NCBI RefSeq assembly: GCF_002236805.1 | Contig: NZ_NIQA01000002.1 | Coordinates: forward strand, 486,783 to 550,782 | DNA length: 64,000 bases | Source: Pusillimonas sp. T2 | Lineage (GTDB): Bacteria > Pseudomonadota > Gammaproteobacteria > Burkholderiales > Burkholderiaceae_B | Reading direction: 5' to 3' | In this document: positions 30,749 to 39,232 of the stretch, one piece after another | Layout of the letters: every line of letters begins with the position of its first letter | How positions within the stretch are numbered: the stretch's first letter is position 1 | Position numbers and translations under genes: made by a program | The notes under the pieces: generated by a model | What the model was told of the DNA's origin: nothing | The model's input: the letters and a program-made list of their open reading frames with translations, nothing else | The model's database searches: none

Positions 30749-33115
30749 TCACTGGTGCCGCGCCCGCAACACCGACGACAAGATATGCTCTGGCGTAAAG
30801 GGTTGTTTTTCAACAGCCACACCGACAGGCCTTAAAGCATCATTAACGCCAGACCAGATGGCCCCGATTGCTCCCACTGTGCCAGCCTCCCCAACCCCTT
30901 TTGCGCCCAACAGTGTTTCGCGCTCGGGTGTAGACACGTGCAATACTTTAATGTCAGGCATTTCAGAGGCCATGGGTACCAAATAGTCGGCCAACGACGC
31001 ATTGGTCATTTGCCCTGTTTCACTGTAGGTGCAGTTTTCGTAAAGAGCAGCACCAATTCCCTGAACTACCCCCCCTCGGACTTGCTCATCGACAAGCATC
31101 GGGTTAATCACACGACCACAGTCTTCCACCACCCAGAAGTCAAGCACTTTGACCTCTCCTGTTTCAATGTCAACCTTGACCGCCGCCGCCTGAATGCCAT
31201 TGGCCAGAAAATAAGGTTTATCGGAAGGCGCAAAACTACGCTCAACGGCTAATGGCGGCAAGTCGCGCAAAGGTACCTGTGTTGAGTCGTAGTGTGCGGT
31301 ATACGCCAGCTCGGCAAGCGTACAAACGACCTCTCCCGACGCATCAATAACCGCCGACCCCTGAAGCTGCAAATGCTTCGGATCAAAACCTTTCCAGGCC
31401 GCAGCAATAGCAAGCAAATTGGCTTTAAGTGTTTGAGAAGCCCGCAAAGCAGCCTCGCCGCCAAGCGCAATGCCTCGGGAAGCCCAGGTGCCACCGCCAA
31501 GCGGATCATTTTGGGTATCACCACTGCAAACAACGACCTCGCTCAAGGCGCAACCCATGGTATCTGCAATAATTTGCGCCAAACCTGTATGGGCACCTTG
31601 CCCATTTTCGGATGCGCTGGTCGCGCAGTAAAAGCTGCCATCAGCCTGCAACTGCAATCGCACACTTTCTTTGCCCGCAACCCTGACACCATTACGCCCA
31701 TACAGGCCCGCACCCACACCGGTCTGCTCGATGAAGGTGCACAACCCAACACCAACATAAGCCGTGTCGTTATCTGCTGCTTTTTGCCTTTGAATATAGG
31801 ACTGGAAGCCGGTGTCTTGTGCCAGCGTGTCTAGACACTGTTGCAAAGACAGGTTACTTAACTGCTCATTCGGCACTGCCTCAAAGTCGCTAGCACTTAC
31901 ATAGTTTTTACGCCGAATCTGCAATCGGTCAATACCAGCAGCTGCAGCAGCATTATCGAGCAGCTGCTCGATAATGGCGGCGGCCAGCGGCTGACCCACT
32001 GCGCGATAAGCCCCGGTGGGCACCTTGTTTACGAACGCACCCCTAACGCGACCTTGTCGCGCAGGAATGCGATAGGCCGACCCGCACATTTCCAAAACCT
32101 GGAGTGCCTCGCCCACACTGCTTCTTGGGTATAGCGAGACCGCCCCAAACGTAAACAGGACATCGAATCGCAACCCCAGGATAGTCCCTTCTTCGTCGAC
32201 AGCCAGCGATGCCGTAGCCTTTGCATCGCGAGCATGCGCATCGCTGACGAAAGATTCGAGGCGGTCGGCCTGATACTTGACCGTTATACCCAACAACTTT
32301 GCAATTGCCACAGCTGCCATTTCATCTGGATAAGCATGCAGCTTTATGCCAAACGCCCCACCAACGTCAGGGCATATGACTCTGACACTTGACAAGGGAA
32401 CGCCCAATTGCCGGGAATAAATCTCCTGCATTTGAAAGGGCGACTGATGCGACTGATAAACAACCAACGAATTATTTCGGGCATCGAACTGCGCAACAAC
32501 ACCGCGCGACTCTAATGGCACACCCGTTTGCCGCCCAAAAGAGAACTGGTGCGAGACTACGAAAGGCGCATTCTCGAACACGCCATCAACGTCTCCATTC
32601 GAAACCGTGCGCTCTAGAGCAAGATTGCTTTCAATCGCGGGATGCGCCAAGGGCGCTGACGGCATTAACGCCAATTCGGCATCAACAACCGGATCAAGCT
32701 CTTCCCAATCGATGTCAATCGCATCCAGAGCATCTTCGGCCTGGGCGCGGGTATCGGCAACGATAGCCACCACCGGCTCGCCTTGCCAAAACACCTCGTC
32801 GATCGCCAAAGGATGCTGAGGCGCTGAAACATGCTGCGGCAGCAAGGCAAGGCTGGTCACCCATGCACCGCAAACAGACAACAAATCGCGACCACTGATG
32901 ACTTTGTAAACGCCCGGCAATGCCTCTACGTGCGAGTTGTCACCCAAAGCAAACCGCGCCCGGGCGAAAGGACTTCGATAGAAGGCAATATGGTAATGCT
33001 GCCCCAACCTCAGGTCGTCGAGATATGTCCCACGACCGGCAACCAGCAAATTCGCCTTACTGCGTTTTTGCGAAGTCCCCACCAGTCCATTTGTGAACTC
33101 ATGCAGCTTATTCAT
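30749..33115 (-). CDS. Molybdenum hydroxylase, large (molybdopterin) subunit
   Basis: 788-residue xanthine-dehydrogenase-family protein. It binds molybdopterin cytosine dinucleotide and hydroxylates a carbon, often next to a ring nitrogen. Motifs are VGGAFGIK, GAYRAVGQP, and the catalytic GAKGVGEAG with Glu743. The active loop lacks the AYRCSFR sequence of true aerobic CO dehydrogenases, so CO oxidation is unlikely. It overlaps the small-subunit gene by 8 bases. The order is G-M-S-L. Confidence 0.88.
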   Translation of the reverse strand: MNKLHEFTNGLVGTSQKRSKANLLVAGRGTYLDDLRLGQHYHIAFYRSPFARARFALGDNSHVEALPGVYKVISGRDLLSVCGAWVTSLALLPQHVSAPQHPLAIDEVFWQGEPVVAIVADTRAQAEDALDAIDIDWEELDPVVDAELALMPSAPLAHPAIESNLALERTVSNGDVDGVFENAPFVVSHQFSFGRQTGVPLESRGVVAQFDARNNSLVVYQSHQSPFQMQEIYSRQLGVPLSSVRVICPDVGGAFGIKLHAYPDEMAAVAIAKLLGITVKYQADRLESFVSDAHARDAKATASLAVDEEGTILGLRFDVLFTFGAVSLYPRSSVGEALQVLEMCGSAYRIPARQGRVRGAFVNKVPTGAYRAVGQPLAAAIIEQLLDNAAAAAGIDRLQIRRKNYVSASDFEAVPNEQLSNLSLQQCLDTLAQDTGFQSYIQRQKAADNDTAYVGVGLCTFIEQTGVGAGLYGRNGVRVAGKESVRLQLQADGSFYCATSASENGQGAHTGLAQIIADTMGCALSEVVVCSGDTQNDPLGGGTWASRGIALGGEAALRASQTLKANLLAIAAAWKGFDPKHLQLQGSAVIDASGEVVCTLAELAYTAHYDSTQVPLRDLPPLAVERSFAPSDKPYFLANGIQAAAVKVDIETGEVKVLDFWVVEDCGRVINPMLVDEQVRGGVVQGIGAALYENCTYSETGQMTNASLADYLVPMASEMPDIKVLHVSTPERETLLGAKGVGEAGTVGAIGAIWSGVNDALRPVGVAVEKQPFTPEHILSSVLRARHQ

Positions 33116-33596
33116 TGCGATTGCGCTCCAAAATCACTTCTTCGATGGCATCAACAATGGCGTGATAACCGGTGCAACGACAAAAATTGCCGGAAATTTC
33201 TTCTCGAATTTGAGTGCGATCGACCTCGCGCCCCGACTCAACGAGCTCGAGCCCAGTCAGCAACATGCCCGGCGTACAGTAGCCACATTGCAAAGCATTG
33301 TGCTCAACAAATGCCCTCTGCAGGCGAGCGGCTTCACCCGATTGGCTCACGCCTTCAATGGTCTGAACAGAGCGGCCATCGAGCTGGGCTGCAAACATCA
33401 AACACCCCCTGACAACCACACCGTCTACGCGAACATTGCATGCGCCACAAATGCCCGACTCACACCCCACATGCGTACCCGTCAGGCCAAGATCATGACG
33501 AAGAAAATCGACCAGATTGCGACGAACAGGCACAACCCGCGTCATCGTTTGACCGTTGACATTTACGGTAATGCACGCTTCTTTAACTGTTTCCAC
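33108..33596 (-). CDS. Molybdenum hydroxylase, [2Fe-2S] subunit
   Basis: 162-residue electron-transfer subunit. The plant-type cluster uses Cys45, Cys50, Cys53 and Cys65; the second cluster uses Cys104, Cys107, Cys139 and Cys141 (QCGYCTPG and CRCTG). It overlaps the FAD subunit by 14 bases and the large subunit by 8, so the three are translationally coupled. Confidence 0.93.
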   Translation of the reverse strand: METVKEACITVNVNGQTMTRVVPVRRNLVDFLRHDLGLTGTHVGCESGICGACNVRVDGVVVRGCLMFAAQLDGRSVQTIEGVSQSGEAARLQRAFVEHNALQCGYCTPGMLLTGLELVESGREVDRTQIREEISGNFCRCTGYHAIVDAIEEVILERNRNE

Positions 33597-34461
33597 AAGC
33601 CGCCTCCTGGAACACCCCTAACAAAACCCGATGTATCAGCGCCCGAACTTGCTCGCGTCTAACCTGCTCGTGCTCGATAGAATCGATCTCGAGCTGATTC
33701 GAAACTTTATCGGCTACAGAACTAGCCAGCGCCGCATTAGCCTCTTGCGCTTCGGCCAGGTCGCGAGCTTCGGCAGACAAGACCGGCGTTGGCCCGACCC
33801 CAAATGTGACCATATCAAGGTCGCGGACAATGCCGTTATTAATCGCGCAGCGCACCGCTACCCCGGCTATTGCAAAGTCGCCGTGACGCCGACTCAGCTC
33901 GGTGAACCCAGTGTAATAACCTGGCTGGTCGACCGGCCAAATCACGTTAGTCAATAGTTCATCGTCCCGGCGCGCAGTGTCGTAAAGCCCGAAAAAAAAT
34001 TCCCGGGCAGATACACGTCTGACACCCTCTTTTTTACTTTGCAGCACCAAGCTTGCATTCAACGCAACGGCACAGGCCGGCATCTCGGCAGATGGGTCTG
34101 CCAACGCCAAGCTACCGCATGTGGTGCCCCTGTTTCGTACCGCGGGATGCGCCACATACGCCATGGCCTTGCCCACCAGCGAAACATGTTGTCGAATGAG
34201 CGGTGAGGCAGCAACCTGCGCATGGCGTGCCAAGGCCCCCACGCTCACCCCCTGGCCATCATCGGTCAGCTTAATACCCTCGAGCGCCGACACCCGATTA
34301 ATATCAATTAACAGCTCTGCCGAAGACAACCGAAGATTCATCGCAGGAACAAGGCTTTGCCCTCCGGCCAGAACCCGGGCGTCAGACCCGTACTCAGCCA
34401 TAAGCTCGCAAACGTCATCAACGTTGTCCGGACAACAGTAGGCGAAATCTGGGGCTTTCAT
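33583..34461 (-). CDS. Molybdenum hydroxylase, FAD subunit
   Basis: 292-residue CoxM-type FAD-binding subunit that passes electrons to an acceptor. The FAD motifs are VLAGGQSLVPAMNLRL (about 30-45) and RNRGTTCGSLALADPSAE. The start at 34461 is chosen because GGAGG lies 9 bases upstream and MKAPDFAY is a typical family N-terminus. It lies 69 bases after coxG and overlaps the small subunit. Confidence 0.9.
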   Translation of the reverse strand: MKAPDFAYCCPDNVDDVCELMAEYGSDARVLAGGQSLVPAMNLRLSSAELLIDINRVSALEGIKLTDDGQGVSVGALARHAQVAASPLIRQHVSLVGKAMAYVAHPAVRNRGTTCGSLALADPSAEMPACAVALNASLVLQSKKEGVRRVSAREFFFGLYDTARRDDELLTNVIWPVDQPGYYTGFTELSRRHGDFAIAGVAVRCAINNGIVRDLDMVTFGVGPTPVLSAEARDLAEAQEANAALASSVADKVSNQLEIDSIEHEQVRREQVRALIHRVLLGVFQEAACGNS

Positions 34462-34530
34462 TTTGCACAACCTCCATCTCAAACTCTTATCGCAAGCCAA
34501 TAACCTCGCTTGCCTTACAACCGGCTCGTA

Positions 34531-34992
34531 CTATGCTTGCTCGGTGTCTTTAGAAAAAGACGCCACGAATTTTTCGAAAAAATCGTCAGCCATTTTCTTG
34601 GCCGCACTATCAATAAGGCGCGACCCCAGCTGCGCCAATTTCCCACCTATTTGGGCGGACGCGTCATAACAAAGCAGCGTTTGATGCAGGTCGTCGTGAG
34701 GCCTCAATGACACTTTAGCCGTCCCCTTGGCGTGCCCCGCGACCCCGCCCTGCCCTTCAAACCGAATGGTGTAGGCGGTTGGGGCCTCAATATCGAGCAA
34801 CGACATCTTCCCTTTGAACTTTGCATTTACAGGGCCAATTTTTACCGCGACGGCCACGTCGTACACATCAGGCTCTAACAGCTCAAGACGATCGCAGCCT
34901 GCAATGCACCCTCTCAGCCTATCGATATCGTTTAACGCTTCCCACACTGCCGCTGGCGGAGCTGGAACAACTCGCTCACTGAACATTTCCAT
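34531..34992 (-). CDS. CoxG-like SRPBCC protein
   Basis: 153-residue protein of the CO dehydrogenase subunit G family, here first in the operon. Typical features are ERVVPAPPAAVWEALND at the N-terminus, GKMSLLDIEAP, and QIGGKLAQLGSRLIDSAAKKM (split at Gly-Ser) at the C-terminus. Other CoxG proteins tether the enzyme to the membrane or help maturation. It supports an operon of four genes G-M-S-L. Confidence 0.85.
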   Translation of the reverse strand: MEMFSERVVPAPPAAVWEALNDIDRLRGCIAGCDRLELLEPDVYDVAVAVKIGPVNAKFKGKMSLLDIEAPTAYTIRFEGQGGVAGHAKGTAKVSLRPHDDLHQTLLCYDASAQIGGKLAQLGSRLIDSAAKKMADDFFEKFVASFSKDTEQA

Positions 34993-35041
34993 TTATTTAC
35001 CTACCCAAAATAACTTGAGCCCAGAATTAATAATAAATATC

Positions 35042-35070
35042 ATTTTGTGTTGACACGGAATTAATGTCAA
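35042..35070 (-). promoter_or_regulatory. Likely promoter and operator of the coxG-M-S-L-like operon
   Basis: On the minus strand, TTGACA (35065-35070) lies 17 bases before CAAAAT (35042-35047), four of six to the -10 consensus. The -35 is half of an inverted repeat TTGACA-N9-TGTCAA (35050-35070), so a repressor could bind over it. The first gene starts at 34992. Confidence 0.45.
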
Positions 35071-35230
35071 TCGAATCGGCTTTTCATCACCCCACAAGGC
35101 CATCAGTAAATACCCTTAATGCTGATGATTTATAGGGATATCCCTAGCATAATTTAATGGGAAGCATATAAAATCAATCGATGAAAAAAAATAAAATCAC
35201 TCCAAAAATAAATATTATTTAATTTTAAGC

Positions 35231-35245
35231 GTATTGATTCAATAC
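35231..35245. promoter_or_regulatory. Perfect palindrome, possible operator
   Basis: GTATTGA (35231-35237) and TCAATAC (35239-35245) form a perfect 7-1-7 inverted repeat in non-coding DNA. No T-run follows, so a regulator site is more likely than a terminator. The protein that would bind it is unknown. Confidence 0.3.
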
Positions 35246-35316
35246 AAGAAATAAAATAAAGGCAAATACGAAACGACGCCCAAGCCCCGCTTAGGGCCCT
35301 TCACACTTACGTCTGA

Positions 35317-36198
35317 TCAGCGCAGCGGCTTAGCGCAATCTTCAATCAGGCGACTAAAACACTGCGCCATATAACCACTGGCCTCGCCGAAAGTTTGCAA
35401 AACCTCGAAATGGTTCAAGCCGCGGCCTACGCCATCTTGCAACTTAACTCCCTCTCGTTGAAGCTTCGCGACATAAGCATCGTGCTGCCGGATAAACTCG
35501 GGAGACTCGAGTTCACCGCGCAGCACTAAAAATCTTAGGGTGCCATTTGTACTATGCCTCATGGGACTCAGGGCAAAAACTTCGGCAGGTGAAAGCTCTA
35601 AATACTCGCGACGTTTGGAATGAACGACCGGCTCAAGGTCGTAAATACCACTGCACAACAAGACGCTGTTAATTAGCCCAGGCGACTGAGGTAACAGAGT
35701 CGCCCAATCAAGCCCGGCCATACAGGCGGCCAAATGGGAGCCCGAAGAGTGACTAACCAAATGAACCTCGGGAGCCGTTTGGTATTGAGTCATATTTCGG
35801 GCTACCCACGAAACGCCATTCACCACTTGATTCAACATGGGGAAAAGTCTTCCGCCAGTTGCGGGCGCATTATCGAAATTCAGGCAAACATAGTTAACAT
35901 CCAGCTGCTGGGTAAGCCACTGAGCGGGGAAAAGATAGTCTTCTGCCGCACCAACTCGCCACGCGCCACCGTGAATGAACACCACCACCGGACGACCGGG
36001 AGTTCTGGCTTTAAACCAGTACCCGTAGTCAGAGGCCCTCAAACCATAGGCAAAGCGCTCGCTTGGCACTGCGGCATGCACAGTTCTACTTTGCTGTGTG
36101 TACCACTGATTTACCTCGCGCGTATTGGCGGCATATAGCCCTTGGTCGTAGTGCCGCTCGATCTCGGCAACACTTAGCTGCTTCCAGTCGGCCGTCAT
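35317..36198 (-). CDS. Alpha/beta hydrolase, kynurenine-formamidase-like
   Basis: 293-residue alpha/beta hydrolase of the esterase/animal-type arylformamidase group. The oxyanion motif HGGAW is at 76-80. The nucleophile elbow reads SHSSGSH with Ser151 expected as nucleophile, and the first glycine of GxSxG replaced by serine. The likely catalytic histidine is His263 in GLNHFEVL. It is in the same direction as the SLC10-like symporter gene, 37 bases downstream of it. It may deformylate or hydrolyse an intermediate of the local pathway; this is an inference. Confidence 0.65.
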   Translation of the reverse strand: MTADWKQLSVAEIERHYDQGLYAANTREVNQWYTQQSRTVHAAVPSERFAYGLRASDYGYWFKARTPGRPVVVFIHGGAWRVGAAEDYLFPAQWLTQQLDVNYVCLNFDNAPATGGRLFPMLNQVVNGVSWVARNMTQYQTAPEVHLVSHSSGSHLAACMAGLDWATLLPQSPGLINSVLLCSGIYDLEPVVHSKRREYLELSPAEVFALSPMRHSTNGTLRFLVLRGELESPEFIRQHDAYVAKLQREGVKLQDGVGRGLNHFEVLQTFGEASGYMAQCFSRLIEDCAKPLR

Positions 36199-36235
36199 GG
36201 CACCCCCAAAAAAGTTGAAATTAACATCTTGTGCG

Positions 36236-37207
36236 CTATAGCCCTTTGCGCTGGCGATGCCAGCGTTGGGCTAAAGCCGAGCTAACCACTAGCTGCAGCA
36301 GATGAAAGATCATCAACGGTAAAACCATGACCCCAGCCACCGACGGAACAAACAAAACCTGCGACATCGGCACGCCACTGGCCAGACTTTTCTGGGCGCC
36401 CCCAAACAATGCAGTGACCTGATCTTCGTGGCTAAACCCACAAGCCTTTGCTAGCCCAAACACAAACAGCATGGCCAAGACTAGAAAAATCAGGCTTATT
36501 GCAACCAGACTCGCCACCATGGCAAAGGAAACCTGCTGCCAGATCCCCCCGACCACAGCCGCACTGAATGCGCTGTAAATGACCAGCAAAATCGAGCCAC
36601 GATCAACAAAAGACAACACCTTTCCTGCCTTGCGAAAGGCACCGTCAAAATATGGACGCAAAAAATGCCCGGCCAAGAAAGGCAACATGAGCTGCAAGAA
36701 GATATCGATAACGGAGTCTATCGGCGAACCGACACCGGTCGTTGGCGTAATCAGACCATTAACTAAAAACGGCGTAATCACGATACCCAGCAGCGTCGAG
36801 ACCGAGGCACTACAGACAGCGGCGGGCACATTACCCCCCGCAATACCGGTCAGTGCGACCGCTGACTGGACCGTTGCCGGCAGCATGCACAGATACAACA
36901 CACCCAAATAAAGCTCTGAACCGACCAACGGCAATAGCACCGGGCGCAGAATGAACCCCATCAAGGGGAAAAAAACAAACGTACAACTCAAAATCAATGC
37001 GTGCAAACGCCAGTGTGTCAGCCCATCAATAATTGCCTGACGCGGCAATTTAGCGCCATGCAAAAAAAACAACAGTGCAATTGCTGCTGTTGTGACGTAT
37101 TTCAGGACGATTGCAAACAATCCGGACGCCGGCAGCAAACTGGCCAACACCACGGTTGCAGCCAACAATAACGTGTAATTATCGGGAAGAAAGGGAGCGC
37201 GTTTCAT
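36236..37207 (-). CDS. Bile acid:sodium symporter-family transporter (SLC10A7/YfeH-like)
   Basis: Membrane protein of 323 residues from the ATG at 37207; an in-frame TTG 8 codons upstream is less likely. About nine to ten membrane segments are seen. The cross-over signatures of the SLC10 fold are LPATVQSAVALTGIAGGNVPAA and TALFGGAQKSLASGVPMSQ. Family members move organic anions or ions with sodium. It is divergent from the LysR gene, which probably controls it. Confidence 0.85.
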   Translation of the reverse strand: MKRAPFLPDNYTLLLAATVVLASLLPASGLFAIVLKYVTTAAIALLFFLHGAKLPRQAIIDGLTHWRLHALILSCTFVFFPLMGFILRPVLLPLVGSELYLGVLYLCMLPATVQSAVALTGIAGGNVPAAVCSASVSTLLGIVITPFLVNGLITPTTGVGSPIDSVIDIFLQLMLPFLAGHFLRPYFDGAFRKAGKVLSFVDRGSILLVIYSAFSAAVVGGIWQQVSFAMVASLVAISLIFLVLAMLFVFGLAKACGFSHEDQVTALFGGAQKSLASGVPMSQVLFVPSVAGVMVLPLMIFHLLQLVVSSALAQRWHRQRKGL

Positions 37208-37242
37208 GACGCTATTGAACGCCACTTTCAAAAAATAATGAA

Positions 37243-37286
37243 ATTAATTTATCTGATCTATTTATAATCTTTTTGCATAAATTAAT
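37243..37286. promoter_or_regulatory. Long inverted repeat in the LysR/symporter divergent gap
   Basis: ATTAATTTAT (37243-37252) and ATAAATTAAT (37277-37286) form a perfect 10-bp inverted repeat 24 bases apart. It lies between a symporter gene and its divergent LysR gene, so it may be the LysR binding region. The AT-rich sequence makes chance pairing possible. Confidence 0.35.
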
Positions 37287-37297
37287 ACTGAGCATGG

Positions 37298-38230
37298 ATG
37301 AACATTAGTCTCAAGCAGTTGCAGGTTTTCCGCGCTGTGGCGGCCGAACGCAACTTCAGCAGAGCCGGCGAACTCGTTGGGTTAACACAGCCGGCAGTTA
37401 GTCGCGCCATCAACGAACTCGAATACCAACTAGACCTGCGCCTGTTCGATCGCACCACCCGCGATGTGCAACTGACCCAAGCGGGGCAAATTTTGGCCCA
37501 ACGCCTGCCTCGCTGGATCGATGAGCTTGAAAATACCCTGAATGAACTGCATAGCTGGGCACACAACCGCGTAGGCAAAGTTCGACTAGCCAGCAGCCCC
37601 ACATTGTCGGCGGCACTCATGCCACACTGCCTTGCACTTTGTGCCCAACAAGAACCCGGGCTGCACGTGATATTGCTCGATCGCATTCAAGAAAATGTCC
37701 TGAACAGCATCCTGACGGGTGAGGTCGATTTCGGCATTATCGTTGAGCCCGACTCGGCGACCATGCGAGAGCTCGATTGCGAAATCCTTCTAACCGACCC
37801 CTTTGTAGTCGTTTGCCCTGAAAACCACCCCCTGGTTCGCCCTAAAAATGGCCGTCACAAGACGCCCGCATGGTCCGACTTATCTGGCTCAGATCTTATT
37901 TTGCTAGACCGAGCCTCGGGCAGCCGCCGCCTGATCGACGAAGTGCTCAATCGGCAGGACGTCCGACACCAAGTGGTACAAGAAGTTGGTCATGTGACAA
38001 CCGGCTTCGAGATGGTTCGCGCCGGTTTGGGCATAAATGTTGTGCCCAGCCTGGCTGTCCCCGAAACCGGGCTGCCCGGATTAGCGGTCATTTGTCCCAG
38101 GCCAATCAGACACCGTCGCGTCATGCTCGCACGGCAAAAAAACAAAACACTGGCACCACTGGCCAGCACGCTATGGACTATCGTGAAATCAAGTACGCAA
38201 CAAACAATGCAGCGACGTAAATCACTGTGA
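37298..38230 (+). CDS. LysR family transcriptional regulator
   Basis: 310-residue LysR-type regulator. The winged helix is at about 4-62: LKQLQVFRAVAAERNFSRAG, then TQPAVSRAINELE. The rest is the periplasmic-binding-like effector domain. It is divergent from the symporter-hydrolase genes and should respond to a small organic ligand. Its 3' end overlaps that of the convergent DMT gene by 9 bases. Confidence 0.92.
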   Translation: MNISLKQLQVFRAVAAERNFSRAGELVGLTQPAVSRAINELEYQLDLRLFDRTTRDVQLTQAGQILAQRLPRWIDELENTLNELHSWAHNRVGKVRLASSPTLSAALMPHCLALCAQQEPGLHVILLDRIQENVLNSILTGEVDFGIIVEPDSATMRELDCEILLTDPFVVVCPENHPLVRPKNGRHKTPAWSDLSGSDLILLDRASGSRRLIDEVLNRQDVRHQVVQEVGHVTTGFEMVRAGLGINVVPSLAVPETGLPGLAVICPRPIRHRRVMLARQKNKTLAPLASTLWTIVKSSTQQTMQRRKSL

Positions 38231-39157
38231 ATTCCGTCGCTTTTTAAGCACTTGCACAAACCAGCCGTAGCCGCTGACGGTGACGATACCAATACCCACG
38301 AGCAGCGCGCCAATAAGGAAGCTGGTGTCCAGGGGTTCATTCAGCAGCCACACGCCAAAAATAACGCCGAACATCGGGGTCATGAACGAGAAGACGCCAA
38401 GGCGAGAAGCAAGGTATTTTCGTAGCAGCCAGAACCAGGTCAGGAAGGTAATGAACGAGACCACAATGCCCTGGAACAGGACGCTGCCAATGGCAATTGG
38501 CGTCGGGTTGACACTAGCCTGGCCCGAGACGACAGCAGCCAAAAGCAACAACACAAATGCCCCAATCAGTTGGTACATCAGTGTGATGGTGGCCGGCGTA
38601 TTCGATAGTTTTGAACAGCGGATTACTACGGTGGTCGCCCCCCAAGCAGCGCCGGCCAGCAAACCTAGAAAATCACCCCACAACATGTCGGCCGCCTGAC
38701 GTGCGTTGTCGCTGTTGTCAGGGCCAAAAAACGCCACAGCCACGCCAACAAAAGCGACCAAAATGCCGACCCACTGGGCGGGCGCCAGTCGCTCTTCGGG
38801 CAAGCGCCAATGCAAGCCGATGGCGGCAAAGAACGGGGCGGTATACAAGAACACCGTCATGTGCGACGCCGTGGTGTAACGCAGACCTTCGCCCATTAGC
38901 AAGAACTCGAGGGCAAACAACAAGCCCACCAACAACCCTGGGCGCCAAGTACCGTCGCTGAACGACACCGGCACGCGCTGCCAAAGCATAAGCAGGCCCA
39001 CCAGCACAATGGCAATGCCCGAGCGAAAGGCAATTTGAAGGATAGGCGCAATATCGGGCCCCGCCGCCTTGATGGCAATTTGCTGAAACGCCCAAATCAT
39101 GCACAGCACCGTCATGATGCCAACGGCGCTGGTATCAATTGCCTTACGTGAATCCAT
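38222..39157 (-). CDS. EamA/DMT-family exporter
   Basis: 311-residue drug/metabolite transporter with about ten membrane segments in two EamA repeats. The start at 39157 is backed by GGTGGGAG just upstream; an earlier in-frame start would add 19 polar residues. Family features are the N-terminal WAFQQIAIKAAG and the LLRKYLASRLGVFSFMTPMF stretch (split at Phe-Met) of the second repeat. Substrate unknown. Confidence 0.88.
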   Translation of the reverse strand: MDSRKAIDTSAVGIMTVLCMIWAFQQIAIKAAGPDIAPILQIAFRSGIAIVLVGLLMLWQRVPVSFSDGTWRPGLLVGLLFALEFLLMGEGLRYTTASHMTVFLYTAPFFAAIGLHWRLPEERLAPAQWVGILVAFVGVAVAFFGPDNSDNARQAADMLWGDFLGLLAGAAWGATTVVIRCSKLSNTPATITLMYQLIGAFVLLLLAAVVSGQASVNPTPIAIGSVLFQGIVVSFITFLTWFWLLRKYLASRLGVFSFMTPMFGVIFGVWLLNEPLDTSFLIGALLVGIGIVTVSGYGWFVQVLKKRRNSQ

Positions 39158-39232
39158 CTCCCACCCTTCAGTTTCGATTGTTGTTTTGTTCAGGGTGTAA
39201 CCATAGCAAAGCAAACAGGAAAAAGGTAGGCG

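Larger units (their letters stand above)
34993..35316. other. AT-rich intergenic region upstream of the molybdenum hydroxylase operon
   Basis: This 324-base stretch has no supported gene. It holds a candidate promoter and inverted repeat at 35042-35070, and a separate 7-bp palindrome GTATTGA-T-TCAATAC at 35231-35245. The rest is low-complexity, AT-rich DNA. Confidence 0.5.

Noticed and set aside
30749-34992. Aerobic CO dehydrogenase
   Set aside because: The active-site loop lacks the AYRCSFR cysteine motif; general molybdenum hydroxylase is the safer call.
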